DNA of 64,000 nucleotides from an uncultured Bacteroidia bacterium (GCA_902786745.1 CADADR010000001.1:248001-312000), one strand, 5' to 3'. Counted from the first letter of the stretch, positions 10,167 through 19,308 are shown. Made by a program: numbers and translations. Notes: a model not told the origin generated them from the sequence alone.

Positions 10167-10174
10167 TACTTTTG
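10167..10174 (+). promoter_or_regulatory. -7 box of proS
   Basis: TACTTTTG followed by GCAG matches the Bacteroidetes -7 consensus and lies 36 nt before the proS ATG. A -33 element is not obvious. Confidence 0.65.
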
Positions 10175-10209
10175 CAGCCTGAAAAACGAGAATATAAAAA
10201 CAGCATAAA

Positions 10210-11937
10210 ATGAAAGTTGCAACATTATTAGGCGAACGTTTCAAGAAGGCACCGGCCGACTGCGTATTCGACAGTCAGGCACTGATGGTGCGTGGTGGAT
10301 ATATCAAGTCGGTTGGTACCGGCCTGTTTTCTTTCTTCATGCCGGCCAAGCGCATCGCGAAGAAGATCGAGAATATCATCCGTGAGGAGATGGACCGCAT
10401 CGACGGACAGGAAGTCATGTTCCCCGTCGTGATGCCAGGCACGCTGTGGCAGGAGTCGGGACGTTACAACAGCATCGGCTCGGAGCTGCTCCGCTTCAAG
10501 GACCGCAATGGCATCGACATGGTGCTGGGCATGACCCACGAGGAAGCCGCCGTGCAGCTGGCCCGCGACGCCGCGAAGAGCTACACGCAGTATCCTTTCA
10601 TGATCTACCAGATCCAGACCAAGTTCCGCGATGAACCCCGTTCGCGTGGTGGCTTGATCCGTACTCGTGAGTTCACGATGAAGGACGCCTACAGCTTCCA
10701 CACCTCGCAAGAGGATTTGGAGCAATACTACGCCAAGGCTTACCATGCCTACGACCGCATCTTCGCCCGTGCTGGCGTGCCTCAGGTCGTGGCCGTCAAG
10801 TCCGACTCGGGCATGATGGGTGGCCGCATCTCGCATGAGTTCATGCTGCTCACCGACATTGGCGAGGACACTATCGTCATCTGCCCCGAATGCGGTTACC
10901 GCTCCAATAGCGAAGCCGCCGACTGTATCGTCCATAACGAGGAATACCCCATCGAGCCTTTGGAAGAGGTCTACACCCCCGACCAGAAGACCATCGAGGA
11001 TGTGTGCAACTACCTGCACAAGTCGCCCTTGCAGTCGTGCAAGGCCGTGCTCTATCAGCGCAACATGGATGACTCGTTGGTCATCGTCTTCTTGCGCGGC
11101 GACCTCGAGGTGAACGAGACCAAGCTCCGCAACCTGCTTTGCGCTGAGGTACATGCCGCCACCGTCACCCCCGAGATGGGTATTTGCCCTGGCTTCATTG
11201 GGCCTAAGGGCTTGCCGGAAGGCATCACCGTGGTCTACGACGAGTCGCTGAAGACCTTGAACAGCTTCGTGGCGGGTGCCAACAAGGAGAACTACCACTA
11301 CAAGGGCATGAACATGGCCCGCGACCTCGGCGAGGTGAAGTACGACAGCGTGGCCAAGGCCACCGCTGGCGGCATCTGCCCTGTGTGCGGCAAGCACAGC
11401 ATTACCATCAGCCGCGGCATCGAGGTGGGTAACATCTTCCAGCTCGGCACGAAATACACCGAGTCGATGAACATGCAATACCTCGACAGCGACAACACAC
11501 TGAAATACCCTATCATGGGCTGCTACGGCATCGGCGTGGGCCGTCTGATCGCTTCGGTCTGCGAGGTGAGCCACGACGACTACGGTCCGATTTGGCCCAT
11601 CACCATCGCCCCTTGGCAGGTGCAGATTTGTGCCCTGCGTATCGCCGACGAGAACGTGCGCCGCGTGGCCGACAAGCTCTACGAAGACCTGAAGAAAGCC
11701 GGTGTGGAGGTCATCTACGACGACCGCAACATCAGCGCGGGTGTGATGTTCTCCGATGCCGACCTGCTCGGTGTGCCGCTGCGCATCGTGGTCAGCCCGA
11801 AGACCTTGGAGCGCAACGCCATCGAGTTTGCTTCGCGCGACAAGTCGTTCAAGGCCGACCTCAACCCCGATAATTTTGTCAATGAAGTGAAGGCTAAGAT
11901 TGCTGAGATGATTGCGGCTTTGACGCCTAACGATTAA
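10210..11937 (+). CDS. proS: Proline--tRNA ligase, bacterial type 1 with editing insertion
   Basis: 575 residues; charges tRNA-Pro with proline. It has class II motif 2 (KFRDEPRSRGGLIRTREF, about residues 138-155) and motif 3 (MGCYGIGVGRL, about 436-446). Between motifs 2 and 3 lies an insertion of about 200 residues (about 220-400), the YbaK-like domain that deacylates mischarged Ala-tRNA. A C-terminal anticodon-binding domain follows. This is the layout of the E. coli/Firmicutes type 1 enzyme (about 570 residues). As I recall, Bacteroides and Porphyromonas use the shorter (about 495 residues) eukaryote-like type 3 enzyme without this insertion. The gene stands alone between its own promoter and a palindrome. 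Replacement by transfer is an inference to be tested by phylogeny. Confidence 0.96.
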   Translation: MKVATLLGERFKKAPADCVFDSQALMVRGGYIKSVGTGLFSFFMPAKRIAKKIENIIREEMDRIDGQEVMFPVVMPGTLWQESGRYNSIGSELLRFKDRNGIDMVLGMTHEEAAVQLARDAAKSYTQYPFMIYQIQTKFRDEPRSRGGLIRTREFTMKDAYSFHTSQEDLEQYYAKAYHAYDRIFARAGVPQVVAVKSDSGMMGGRISHEFMLLTDIGEDTIVICPECGYRSNSEAADCIVHNEEYPIEPLEEVYTPDQKTIEDVCNYLHKSPLQSCKAVLYQRNMDDSLVIVFLRGDLEVNETKLRNLLCAEVHAATVTPEMGICPGFIGPKGLPEGITVVYDESLKTLNSFVAGANKENYHYKGMNMARDLGEVKYDSVAKATAGGICPVCGKHSITISRGIEVGNIFQLGTKYTESMNMQYLDSDNTLKYPIMGCYGIGVGRLIASVCEVSHDDYGPIWPITIAPWQVQICALRIADENVRRVADKLYEDLKKAGVEVIYDDRNISAGVMFSDADLLGVPLRIVVSPKTLERNAIEFASRDKSFKADLNPDNFVNEVKAKIAEMIAALTPND

Positions 11938-11949
11938 TTCAATTATTGG

Positions 11950-11975
11950 TAGAGACGTAGCGCGCTACGTCTCTA
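11950..11975. repeat. 26-bp perfect palindrome after proS
   Basis: TAGAGACGTAGCG is followed directly by its reverse complement, starting 12 nt after the proS stop. A near copy (AGACGTTGC arms, CGTCTCTACA end) lies right after mutB at 52981-53010. Both precede a CCCG/CGGG terminator, so they look like members of one dispersed REP-like family. Confidence 0.85.
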
Positions 11976-11986
11976 CAATAGGAAAC

Positions 11987-12023
11987 AAAAAAAATCCCGC
12001 AGATTACTCTACGGGATTTTTTT
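11987..12023. terminator. Bidirectional terminator overlapping the end of nrdG
   Basis: AAAATCCCG (11991-11999) pairs with CGGGATTTT (12012-12020), with A-rich and T-rich flanks on each side, so it can stop proS and nrdDG transcripts. On the minus strand the 5' arm of the hairpin is the last sense codons of nrdG and the stop codon sits in the loop. Confidence 0.85.
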
Positions 12024-12504
12024 CTACCTCAGCTACCTTTTTGTTCTTTCGGAACCATTCCGTGATGTCCTTCACACGGCCGTCGGCCAGGCGTTTCATC
12101 ATGCGTTGGTTGGTGGTTGCGCTGTCCAGAGGACCAAGCTCAGCCACGTAACGTCCCACTTTGATGTAGTCGAAATGGTCGGTTGAAACGTTATGGGGTA
12201 ACTCGTTCTTGCCCGAATACCAGGCCACCTTGACGCCATAGTCCTTCTTCACCTGATTGGCCAATTGTGCCACCGACTCGGGTTCGTTGTCGCCGCCCAT
12301 AAAGCACACACAGGTGATGCCCGTCTTGTATTGATCTACAAGACGATACAACTCGGTGGTATCCAGCTGTTTGCCGCTGTTTTCCCACAAATACTTGCTG
12401 TGACAACCAGGACATTGGTTGGGACAGTTCGTGATATTAATAGCAAGCGTAACCTCTTCCGGAACTTCCTGGAAGACGATATCAAAATTGGCGTACTTTA
12501 ACAT
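12004..12504 (-). CDS. nrdG: Anaerobic ribonucleotide reductase activating protein
   Basis: 166 residues. This radical SAM enzyme installs the glycyl radical on NrdD under anaerobic conditions. The cluster-binding cysteines are Cys27, Cys31 and Cys34 (NCPNQCPGCHSKYLW), in the CX3CX2C spacing of the family, and the length fits. CFMGGDNEP near the middle matches the SAM-binding glycine-rich turn. Its ATG overlaps the end of nrdD by 7 bp, so the pair is translationally coupled. Its final codons form the left arm of the terminator at 11987-12023, an economical arrangement that constrains the C-terminal KNPVE sequence. Confidence 0.96.
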   Translation of the reverse strand: MLKYANFDIVFQEVPEEVTLAINITNCPNQCPGCHSKYLWENSGKQLDTTELYRLVDQYKTGITCVCFMGGDNEPESVAQLANQVKKDYGVKVAWYSGKNELPHNVSTDHFDYIKVGRYVAELGPLDSATTNQRMMKRLADGRVKDITEWFRKNKKVAEVEKNPVE

Positions 12505-14609
12505 CTGTCCATCTCCATTTTTCCATAGTAACGGCGGGCGGCTTCTTCTTGACGCGGCTCGCTGAAATTACTGACGCGCTTCAGGTAACCGATGATGCGG
12601 GTCAGGTAGTCGATGTTGTGGCTGTGGCACTCGGGGCATTCCTTCAGGTAACGCTTGTCGATGTGGCCGCAGTCGTTGCAGATCGTGTTCGGGATGTTGA
12701 AGGTGAAGTAGTTGCAGCCTTCGCGGGCAGCCACGCGCAGCAGCTGGCGGTACTGCTCCTTGGTGAGGTGTTCCTCCAGGTTGCAGTGCAGTGCCGAGCC
12801 ACCGGTGAGGTGCTTGATGTACTTCTCGCCGTGGAGGCGGAACTTATCCAACACGTTGGTGTTGGGATCTTCCACAACGTAGAAATAGCTGTTGTAGCAG
12901 TCGCGGTGCACCTCGTAGCCGTCCTCCTTGTCCCACTTGGCGTGTTTCACACCCACATTCTCGGCGGGGATCATCTCGCAGTTGAACATCAGGCCGTCCT
13001 GCTTCGAGTAGTACTTCTTGTTGTAACGCTCGATGAGGCCAAGCACATCCTGCACAAACCTCTCATACTCCGGATTGTCCGAGATCTTGATCTTCAGGAA
13101 CTCGGCGGCTTCCACGAGACCGTTCACGCCGATGGTGAGGTATTGGCGGCCCAGGTTGATGTAGCCGGCATCGAAGAGCGGCAACATGCCTTTCTTCTGC
13201 AGATCCTTCAGGTTCTCGTTGTAGCAAATCTGCACCTTGTGGCAGAGGTCGACGATTTCCTCGAGGAAGGTAAGGTAGTGCATGTTGTTGCGTGTGGCAT
13301 ACTGGATGCAGCGGTTGAGGTTGATGGTGAGCACGCTCTTGGAGCCCGTGCTGACGCCACCGGCGCCGAGGGTGTAGCTGAAGCCGTTGTCTTGGATCTC
13401 GTTACGCAGACGGCAGCACGACGACAGTGAGTCGGCGTTGTCGCTGAGGTAAGTGAAGAAGGAGTGGCCTTCGGCATACATCTCAGCGGTGAAGTCACCC
13501 CATTCCTGGTCGATGACGTCGCCGTCTTTCGAGAGCAACGCCATCGTTTCAACCGGGAAGGTGAGCACACTCTTCAAGCGCTCGGCATTGAACCACTTCA
13601 TGAAACGCTTCTGGAGCCAGCTCAGCGACTCCCAATCGGGTTTCGAGCCATCGGGGAAATAGAAGTTGCCAAACAGCGACTCGAAATAATAACGGTCGTA
13701 GTAGGCGATGTTCCAGAACACCGACTGGTAGTTTCTTGCTCCTGCAGGTTGGTTCAAGGAATAGACAATCTGCTGGAAGCAGTCGGTGATGACCTTGTCG
13801 ATGGTACGCGGTTTGAGCGAGTGATCGACAATTTCGTCGGCACGTTTGTAGTAGTCCGTACCATAGTCTTTCCCGATGAAATAGTTCATATACATCAGGA
13901 ACTCAGGCGTGGCACAGGCACCCGACAGCTGCGAGGAGACCATGAACACCATATTAATAAAGCCGCCGCAGAAGGAACGCAGCTTGGTGGGCGCAGAGGA
14001 GTTGCCGCCGATGGAGGCGGTGCCTTCGTTCAGCCAGGGGTACATGGTGATGGAGGCGCAATAGTTGGCCAACGAGGTCTCGTCGTTCTTGTAAATGAAG
14101 TGGTTGTTGAGCAAGTAGAGGTAACGGTCGGCAAGCTCTTTGCCAAACACCGACTTGATGCGGTCCGTCAGCAAACGGCGGTTGATGCGGATGAAGCTCG
14201 ACTTGGGCAACTCGCCGATGAGCGTGGCGATGTTTTTCTTCTCCACGTTGGCGTTGGCGTCATACTTCGATCCGGTGGCCGCATTCGAGGCATTGCAATA
14301 GTTGCTCAAGAACTCGATTTTCTCGCGCACTTCACGGTCTTCGGTGTGCTTCTGGCGATACAGGATGTAGTTTTTGGCTACCGTGTAATACTGTTCCGCC
14401 ATCAAAGCGGTCTCCACCTGGTTTTGGATCTCTTCCACGGTGATGCCGTTGGTCACGCGGACACGGCTCAAAATACTGTTCAGATCCTCATCGGTGGCAT
14501 AAAAACCCGAGGCGAGAAACGCCTTGCTGATGGCTACTTTGATCTTGTCGAGTGAGAAGGCCTCCTTCTGACCATCTCTTTTTGTAATGTACAATCCTCC
14601 GTTGCTCAT
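12498..14609 (-). CDS. nrdD: Anaerobic ribonucleoside-triphosphate reductase (class III)
   Basis: 703 residues; reduces ribonucleoside triphosphates to deoxy forms without oxygen, so the organism can make DNA precursors anaerobically. An ATP-cone allosteric domain occupies about residues 5-95 (ITKRDGQKEAFSLDKI). The barrel follows. The C-terminus holds the zinc site Cys644, Cys647, Cys658, Cys661 and the glycyl-radical loop RIIGYL, with Gly674 the likely radical site. The enzyme depends on NrdG, encoded directly downstream with a 7-bp overlap. The ATG at 14609 has a minus-strand promoter about 75 nt upstream. No aerobic nrdAB is in this window. Confidence 0.96.
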   Translation of the reverse strand: MSNGGLYITKRDGQKEAFSLDKIKVAISKAFLASGFYATDEDLNSILSRVRVTNGITVEEIQNQVETALMAEQYYTVAKNYILYRQKHTEDREVREKIEFLSNYCNASNAATGSKYDANANVEKKNIATLIGELPKSSFIRINRRLLTDRIKSVFGKELADRYLYLLNNHFIYKNDETSLANYCASITMYPWLNEGTASIGGNSSAPTKLRSFCGGFINMVFMVSSQLSGACATPEFLMYMNYFIGKDYGTDYYKRADEIVDHSLKPRTIDKVITDCFQQIVYSLNQPAGARNYQSVFWNIAYYDRYYFESLFGNFYFPDGSKPDWESLSWLQKRFMKWFNAERLKSVLTFPVETMALLSKDGDVIDQEWGDFTAEMYAEGHSFFTYLSDNADSLSSCCRLRNEIQDNGFSYTLGAGGVSTGSKSVLTINLNRCIQYATRNNMHYLTFLEEIVDLCHKVQICYNENLKDLQKKGMLPLFDAGYINLGRQYLTIGVNGLVEAAEFLKIKISDNPEYERFVQDVLGLIERYNKKYYSKQDGLMFNCEMIPAENVGVKHAKWDKEDGYEVHRDCYNSYFYVVEDPNTNVLDKFRLHGEKYIKHLTGGSALHCNLEEHLTKEQYRQLLRVAAREGCNYFTFNIPNTICNDCGHIDKRYLKECPECHSHNIDYLTRIIGYLKRVSNFSEPRQEEAARRYYGKMEMDRC

Positions 14610-14684
14610 AAAAGGTGCTCGTTTTCAAAAGTTATTGATTATCAGGAAGTTTTTTGTTGGTTCGAGGGGGTAATCCTCGTTGTG

Positions 14685-14692
14685 CAAAGGTA
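14685..14692 (-). promoter_or_regulatory. -7 box of nrdD-nrdG
   Basis: On the minus strand TACCTTTG followed by GCAC matches TAnnTTTG. Transcription would start near 14679, giving a leader of about 70 nt that contains a small CGAGG/CCTCG stem (14663-14679). No clear NrdR-type box pair was found. Confidence 0.65.
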
Positions 14693-14775
14693 AGTCATTT
14701 TGCTGTCATCAGTCAAATTAATTCTCTATTTTTTTTGTCAACAAAATTATCAACATGCTAATTGAGTGATTTATT

Positions 14776-14783
14776 TATCTTTG
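14776..14783 (+). promoter_or_regulatory. -7 box of rnr
   Basis: TATCTTTG followed by GCAG, 20 nt before the ATG at 14804. It lies downstream of an in-frame TTG at 14762 and so rules that start out. Divergent from the nrdD promoter. Confidence 0.7.
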
Positions 14784-14803
14784 CAGAAAATTTCAAAATC
14801 ACC

Positions 14804-17011
14804 ATGGCAAAAAAGAAAAAAATCGAGAATAAACTGAGCACTTTTACGAGTGTCATCTTGGGCATTTTTGCCGACCAGCCTTTCCGCCCTAAGAACTACA
14901 AGCAGGTCTGCAAAATCATGGGTATCAAGGACCAAGCCGGAAAGGATGTAGTCTACAATCTTCTTATTGACCTGAAAGACAAAGGATTGCTCAAAGAGGA
15001 ACGCCCCTATAGTTACGTGATGAGTAACGCGGGCATGGCTCAGTTCGGTCCCAAGACGAAATATGTTGAGGGTACCGTAGAGATGAAGTCGACGGGCAAA
15101 GCCTATGTGGTGCGCGACGACGGTGAAGGCGAAGATATCTTCATCGCCGCTCAGGATACCTACAAGGCGTTGCACGGCGACCGTGTACGCGTGGCCATGT
15201 TCCCCAAACGTAACAACAGCAAACCCGAAGGCGAGATCGTGGAGGTGCTCGAACGCCGCCACACCGAGTTCGTCGGTGTCCTCACCATCTCTCATGGCTA
15301 TGTCTTCGTCCGCCCCGACGTGGAATGGATGCCTGTCGATATCTTCATCCCGCGTGGCGACCTGCGTGGCGCCAAAGACGGCATGAAGGTCATCGTCCAC
15401 CTGGTGGACTGGCCCGATGGCTCTGGCAACCCCTTCGGCGAGATTGTCCGTGTGCTCGGCAAGCCTGGCGAGAACGATGTGGAGATGGAGTCTATCCTCG
15501 CTGCCCATGAGTATCCCATCGAGTTCCCAGAAGACGTGGAGCGTGAAGCCGCACAGATTCCGGTCAAGATCAGCGCAGCTGAGATCAAGAAACGCCGCGA
15601 CTTCCGCAAGACCTTCACCATCACCATCGACCCGGCCGACGCCAAGGACTTCGACGATGCCATCAGCCTGCAGAAGATGAGCAACGGCCATTGGGAGGTA
15701 GGCGTCCACATCGCCGACGTGTCGCACTATGTGCGGAAAGGCTCTGCCATTGACAAGGAAGCCCTCGACCGTGGCACCTCGGTCTACCTCGTCGACCGCA
15801 CCATCCCTATGTTGCCTGAGAAGCTCTGCAACAACGTCTGCTCACTCCGTCCCGACGAAGAGAAACTGACGTTCTCCGTCGTCTTCGAGATGGACGACGA
15901 CGCCAAGATCTATGACAAATGGATCGGCAAGACCATCATCAAATCGTGCCGCCGCTATACCTATGAGGAGGTGCAGACCATGATCGAAGGTGGCCCTGGC
16001 GACTACAAAGAAGAAATCCTGAAATTTAACAGCTTAGCCACTAAATTGCGCGAGAAACGCATGGAAGCAGGCAGCATCAACTTCCACTCGGAAGAGGTGC
16101 GTTTCATCCTCGACGAAAACAAGAAACCCATCGACACCTATGTGCGTGTACAGAACGAGTCGCACGAACTGATCGAAGACTTCATGCTGCTGGCCAACCG
16201 CACCGTGGCCGAGACCTTCGGCAAGCCGGAGAGCCGATGGCACAACGACACCTTCGTGTATCGTGTCCACGACGAGCCTAACCCCGAGAAACTCAACAAG
16301 TTCATGCTGCTCATCTCGCGCTTGGGCTATTCGATGAACATCAGCAACCGCAGCACCTTGGTCAACTCGTATAATAAGCTCTTCGAGGACGTGGAAGGCA
16401 AGGGCGAGAAGAACCTCATCCAGACTGTCGCACTGCGCACCATGGCCAAGGCCGTCTATAGCACCGACAACATCGGACACTATGGCTTGGCCTTCGACTA
16501 CTACACCCACTTCACCTCGCCCATCCGCCGCTATCCCGACCTGATGGTGCACCGATTAATAGAAAGGTATCTCATCGAAGGGCAGGGATCGGTCAACAAG
16601 AAGGAATACGAAGAGATGTGCGTCCACGCCAGTGAGATGGAGAAACAGGCCGAAGAGATGGAACGCCAGAGCATCAAATACAAGCAGGCTGAATATCTGC
16701 AAGATAAGATTGGGCAGGTGTTTGAAGGCTTGGTCTCTGGCGTCAGCAAATGGGGTCTTTTCGTGGAGCTGAAAGGCAACAAATGCGAGGGTTTGGTGCG
16801 CTATGAGGACCTCCCGGGTGACTATTATTACCTCGACGACGACAACTTCCGCGTCATCGGACAGGACACTGGGCGCATCATCCAACTGGGCGACGAAGTG
16901 CGCATCCGCGTGAAGGCCGTCGACCTCTTCAATCATAAGATGGACTTCGAGATGTTGGCCGACACACCCATGAAAATGAAGAAGTCGAAACAGAAAAGAC
17001 GTCTGTATTAA
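14804..17011 (+). CDS. rnr: Ribonuclease R
   Basis: 735 residues. This processive 3'-5' exoribonuclease degrades structured RNA and takes part in RNA quality control. Order of domains: N-terminal winged helix (about residues 15-75), two cold-shock/OB domains (about 85-230), the RNB catalytic domain with IDPADAKDFDDA at about 275-286 supplying metal-binding aspartates, and an S1 domain from about 638 (GQVFEGLVSGVSKWGLFVEL). The tail is basic (KKSKQKRRLY). The start is the ATG at 14804 (MAKKKK), because the promoter lies downstream of the only earlier in-frame start. It appears monocistronic; the next gene has its own -7 box. Confidence 0.95.
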   Translation: MAKKKKIENKLSTFTSVILGIFADQPFRPKNYKQVCKIMGIKDQAGKDVVYNLLIDLKDKGLLKEERPYSYVMSNAGMAQFGPKTKYVEGTVEMKSTGKAYVVRDDGEGEDIFIAAQDTYKALHGDRVRVAMFPKRNNSKPEGEIVEVLERRHTEFVGVLTISHGYVFVRPDVEWMPVDIFIPRGDLRGAKDGMKVIVHLVDWPDGSGNPFGEIVRVLGKPGENDVEMESILAAHEYPIEFPEDVEREAAQIPVKISAAEIKKRRDFRKTFTITIDPADAKDFDDAISLQKMSNGHWEVGVHIADVSHYVRKGSAIDKEALDRGTSVYLVDRTIPMLPEKLCNNVCSLRPDEEKLTFSVVFEMDDDAKIYDKWIGKTIIKSCRRYTYEEVQTMIEGGPGDYKEEILKFNSLATKLREKRMEAGSINFHSEEVRFILDENKKPIDTYVRVQNESHELIEDFMLLANRTVAETFGKPESRWHNDTFVYRVHDEPNPEKLNKFMLLISRLGYSMNISNRSTLVNSYNKLFEDVEGKGEKNLIQTVALRTMAKAVYSTDNIGHYGLAFDYYTHFTSPIRRYPDLMVHRLIERYLIEGQGSVNKKEYEEMCVHASEMEKQAEEMERQSIKYKQAEYLQDKIGQVFEGLVSGVSKWGLFVELKGNKCEGLVRYEDLPGDYYYLDDDNFRVIGQDTGRIIQLGDEVRIRVKAVDLFNHKMDFEMLADTPMKMKKSKQKRRLY

Positions 17012-17021
17012 TAAAAATGTG

Positions 17022-17029
17022 TACTTTTG
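17022..17029 (+). promoter_or_regulatory. -7 box of the BACON lipoprotein gene
   Basis: TACTTTTG followed by GCAC, 24 nt before the ATG at 17054 and 10 nt after the rnr stop. It gives the BACON/GT-C pair its own transcript. Confidence 0.65.
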
Positions 17030-17053
17030 CACCTGAAATAAAACATAAACACA

Positions 17054-17878
17054 ATGAAAAGAAGCATTAGATCAATGATGATGGCCGTGGTGGCCCTGTT
17101 TGCCATTTGTCTTTCCAGTTGTAGCCCCAAAGAGAGCATCCAAGTCTCACAACAAGAGATCTGGTTCCCCATCGAGGCTTGTACCGATACCCTTGTTATT
17201 AATGCCAACTGCAATTGGTACATCGAAAAGAACGACAATGCCGACTGGTATACCATTTCGCCTATGGAAGGCGCTAAGGAAGTAGACGGCAAGATCACCG
17301 TTTCGGTCCAGGAATATGAGGGCGACCAGTTCAGGGATGCTTGGTTCACCATCATCTCCAAACACGGTCACATTCGCAGGTCGATATATGTCTCCCAAAA
17401 CACCCTTCACATGGGTAGCATCACCAATAAGATTTTTGGTGTGATCAAAGACGAACAATGGGCTGTCGACTTTGAAGGCCAAATCGTTGAAGACTCCTAT
17501 AACGTTTTTGAAGGCAACCCTTATGACACATCGGGCGGTTATCAGATGTATTTCCTCGACGATAGCGTGGGTATCCAGAGAGACCATCACAAAGACGGCC
17601 CCGCTGTTTATTACCCCTTCAAATACTATTACAACCCCTTCGATCGTAGCCTGTTTTTGAAATTTGAAACGGTTGACGATTACGTTGAGAACTACACCGT
17701 TGAGGTGATGACAGCCACCGACTCCCTGTTCCGTTTTGTCCACGAGTTCAAACCCAAACAATGGGAGCGTTGCGATATGAGAAAGATCGGTATCATTGAT
17801 CCTGACGCGAAGCTTGAATTCACGCGTTACCTGTCGAAACGCTCGGGCCGCGGTCCTATCTTTGACCTTAGCAAATAA
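17054..17878 (+). CDS. BACON-domain lipoprotein
   Basis: 274 residues. The signal peptide ends in a lipobox (CLSSC, Cys23), so the protein is an outer-membrane or periplasmic lipoprotein. Residues 25-115 form a single BACON-type Ig-like domain (NCNWYIEKNDNADWYTISP, then SIYVSQN), a fold common in Bacteroidetes glycan-binding proteins. The remaining 160 residues are rich in Tyr, Phe and Asp and match no family I recognise. The next gene, a polytopic membrane protein, begins 2 nt after the stop, so the two are probably cotranslated. A function in surface glycan or membrane assembly is only suggested by this pairing. Confidence 0.75.
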   Translation: MKRSIRSMMMAVVALFAICLSSCSPKESIQVSQQEIWFPIEACTDTLVINANCNWYIEKNDNADWYTISPMEGAKEVDGKITVSVQEYEGDQFRDAWFTIISKHGHIRRSIYVSQNTLHMGSITNKIFGVIKDEQWAVDFEGQIVEDSYNVFEGNPYDTSGGYQMYFLDDSVGIQRDHHKDGPAVYYPFKYYYNPFDRSLFLKFETVDDYVENYTVEVMTATDSLFRFVHEFKPKQWERCDMRKIGIIDPDAKLEFTRYLSKRSGRGPIFDLSK

Positions 17879-17880
17879 GG

Positions 17881-19290
17881 ATGAGCAAGAAATTGCTCCG
17901 TCACCTTGCCCTGTTTGGCGTGGGCGTCTATCTGTTGGCGCTCATCGTCATCAGTGTGGCGTTTCGTGACCATGCCCTGCAAGCCAAGTGGATGATGTGG
18001 GGCATAGGCGAAGTGCTGTTTTTCTTCCTGTTGACGACCTTCTTCTATCCTCGATGGAAGGACGACACGCCCAAGGCCTTTTGGCATAAGGTGTTTTGGA
18101 CGGCTTTGGCCATCCGGGTGGTGTATGTGGTCGCCATCTCCTACTATTACTACTATCAGACGGGCATCGCCTTCGAATACAATGCAGGCGACAGCCACGG
18201 CTATCATTCCACGGCCGCCTATCTCTCGCAATGTGTCAGGCATGGCTATGTGGCTTATATCTTCAAATACCTGAATGCCTATACCATGGGCTTCTCTGAC
18301 CAAGGCTATCCGCTTTGGCTGACGCTGATCTATACCATCTTTGGCCGTAGTCTGCTGACGCCCAGGTTGTTCAAAGCCTTGATGAGCGCCTATATGTGTA
18401 TCGCGGTCTACAAGCTAGGCTCGCGCACCTTTGGCGAACGCACAGGCCGTTTGGCAGGTGTGATGTGTGTGTTTATGCCCATCTTCGTCCAGATGTGCGG
18501 TCTCCACACCAAGGAGGCTGAGATGATCTTCCTTACCGTCCTTGCCCTCGAGCGTATGGACAACCTCATCCGAAGCAAGAAATACACCTTCTGGAACATT
18601 TTCTCTCCCATTGTCTTCACCGCCTTGACCTTTGGTTTCCGCACCATCATCGGCATGTGCCTGCTCTTTGCCTTCTTGGTGTTTGTGCTGCTCTCGCCCA
18701 AAGACCTGGTGGGGAAGAAAGCCAAAATCATCACCAGTGCGGCAACGGTGGTGGTGTTTCTTGCCTTCCTCCTTTCGCCCATAGGGTGGGAGATGAAGAT
18801 TATCAACACGGTGAAATTCAGACACTTGAATTATCAAGTTGAGAAATACGACAAGCTGGGCATGAAACACAATGAGCTGGCCCACGGCAAATATATGGCG
18901 CCCGCCGCTTTTGTGTTACCTCTTGCGCCTATGGTGGAGGAGAGTCCCGACCACAACAAGATGATACATGGCAGCACCTATGTGAAGAATTTCCTAGCTT
19001 TCTTTGCGATGCTGGCCATCGTCATCGCTATACGACAACGGAAATGGCGCGATTTTTCATTGATTGGGGCTTTCGAGCTGTCGTATCTGCTACTCATCAT
19101 GTTTTCTTTTGCTGCCAATTCGGAGCGGTATCACGAGCCAGCCATCCCCATGATTGTATTAATGGGCGCCTATGCCATGACGCATCTGAGGCATAAAGAC
19201 TTGAAACTCTTCTATGTATACTGCGGCGTGCTCTTCCTTGCCTTGATTGCCTGGAACTGGATGAAACTGTCGGCACGAGGCTTGGTGTAA
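17881..19290 (+). CDS. Polytopic membrane protein, GT-C (PMT/ArnT)-like
   Basis: 469 residues with about ten or eleven hydrophobic segments. The first periplasmic loop (about residues 95-145) carries EYNAGDSHGYHSTAAYL, resembling the acidic catalytic loop of lipid-linked sugar transferases of the PMT/ArnT (GT39/GT83) type, and HTKEAEM near residue 213 is another conserved-looking acidic stretch. Such enzymes move a sugar from a polyprenyl phosphate carrier onto a lipid or protein outside the inner membrane. The gene follows the BACON lipoprotein by 2 nt with no visible Shine-Dalgarno, so coupling is likely. Substrate and acceptor are unknown; it could be an uncharacterised polytopic protein of another type. 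Confidence 0.6.
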   Translation: MSKKLLRHLALFGVGVYLLALIVISVAFRDHALQAKWMMWGIGEVLFFFLLTTFFYPRWKDDTPKAFWHKVFWTALAIRVVYVVAISYYYYYQTGIAFEYNAGDSHGYHSTAAYLSQCVRHGYVAYIFKYLNAYTMGFSDQGYPLWLTLIYTIFGRSLLTPRLFKALMSAYMCIAVYKLGSRTFGERTGRLAGVMCVFMPIFVQMCGLHTKEAEMIFLTVLALERMDNLIRSKKYTFWNIFSPIVFTALTFGFRTIIGMCLLFAFLVFVLLSPKDLVGKKAKIITSAATVVVFLAFLLSPIGWEMKIINTVKFRHLNYQVEKYDKLGMKHNELAHGKYMAPAAFVLPLAPMVEESPDHNKMIHGSTYVKNFLAFFAMLAIVIAIRQRKWRDFSLIGAFELSYLLLIMFSFAANSERYHEPAIPMIVLMGAYAMTHLRHKDLKLFYVYCGVLFLALIAWNWMKLSARGLV

Positions 19291-19308
19291 TTTTTTTCAC
19301 AGAAAAAC

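Noticed and set aside
11950..11975. 26-bp palindrome as the proS terminator itself
   Set aside because: It lacks a T-run; the CCCG/CGGG hairpin at 11987-12023 is the terminator.
14762..14803. TTG at 14762 as the rnr start
   Set aside because: The -7 box at 14776-14783 lies downstream of it, so the mRNA would not contain it; the ATG at 14804 fits.
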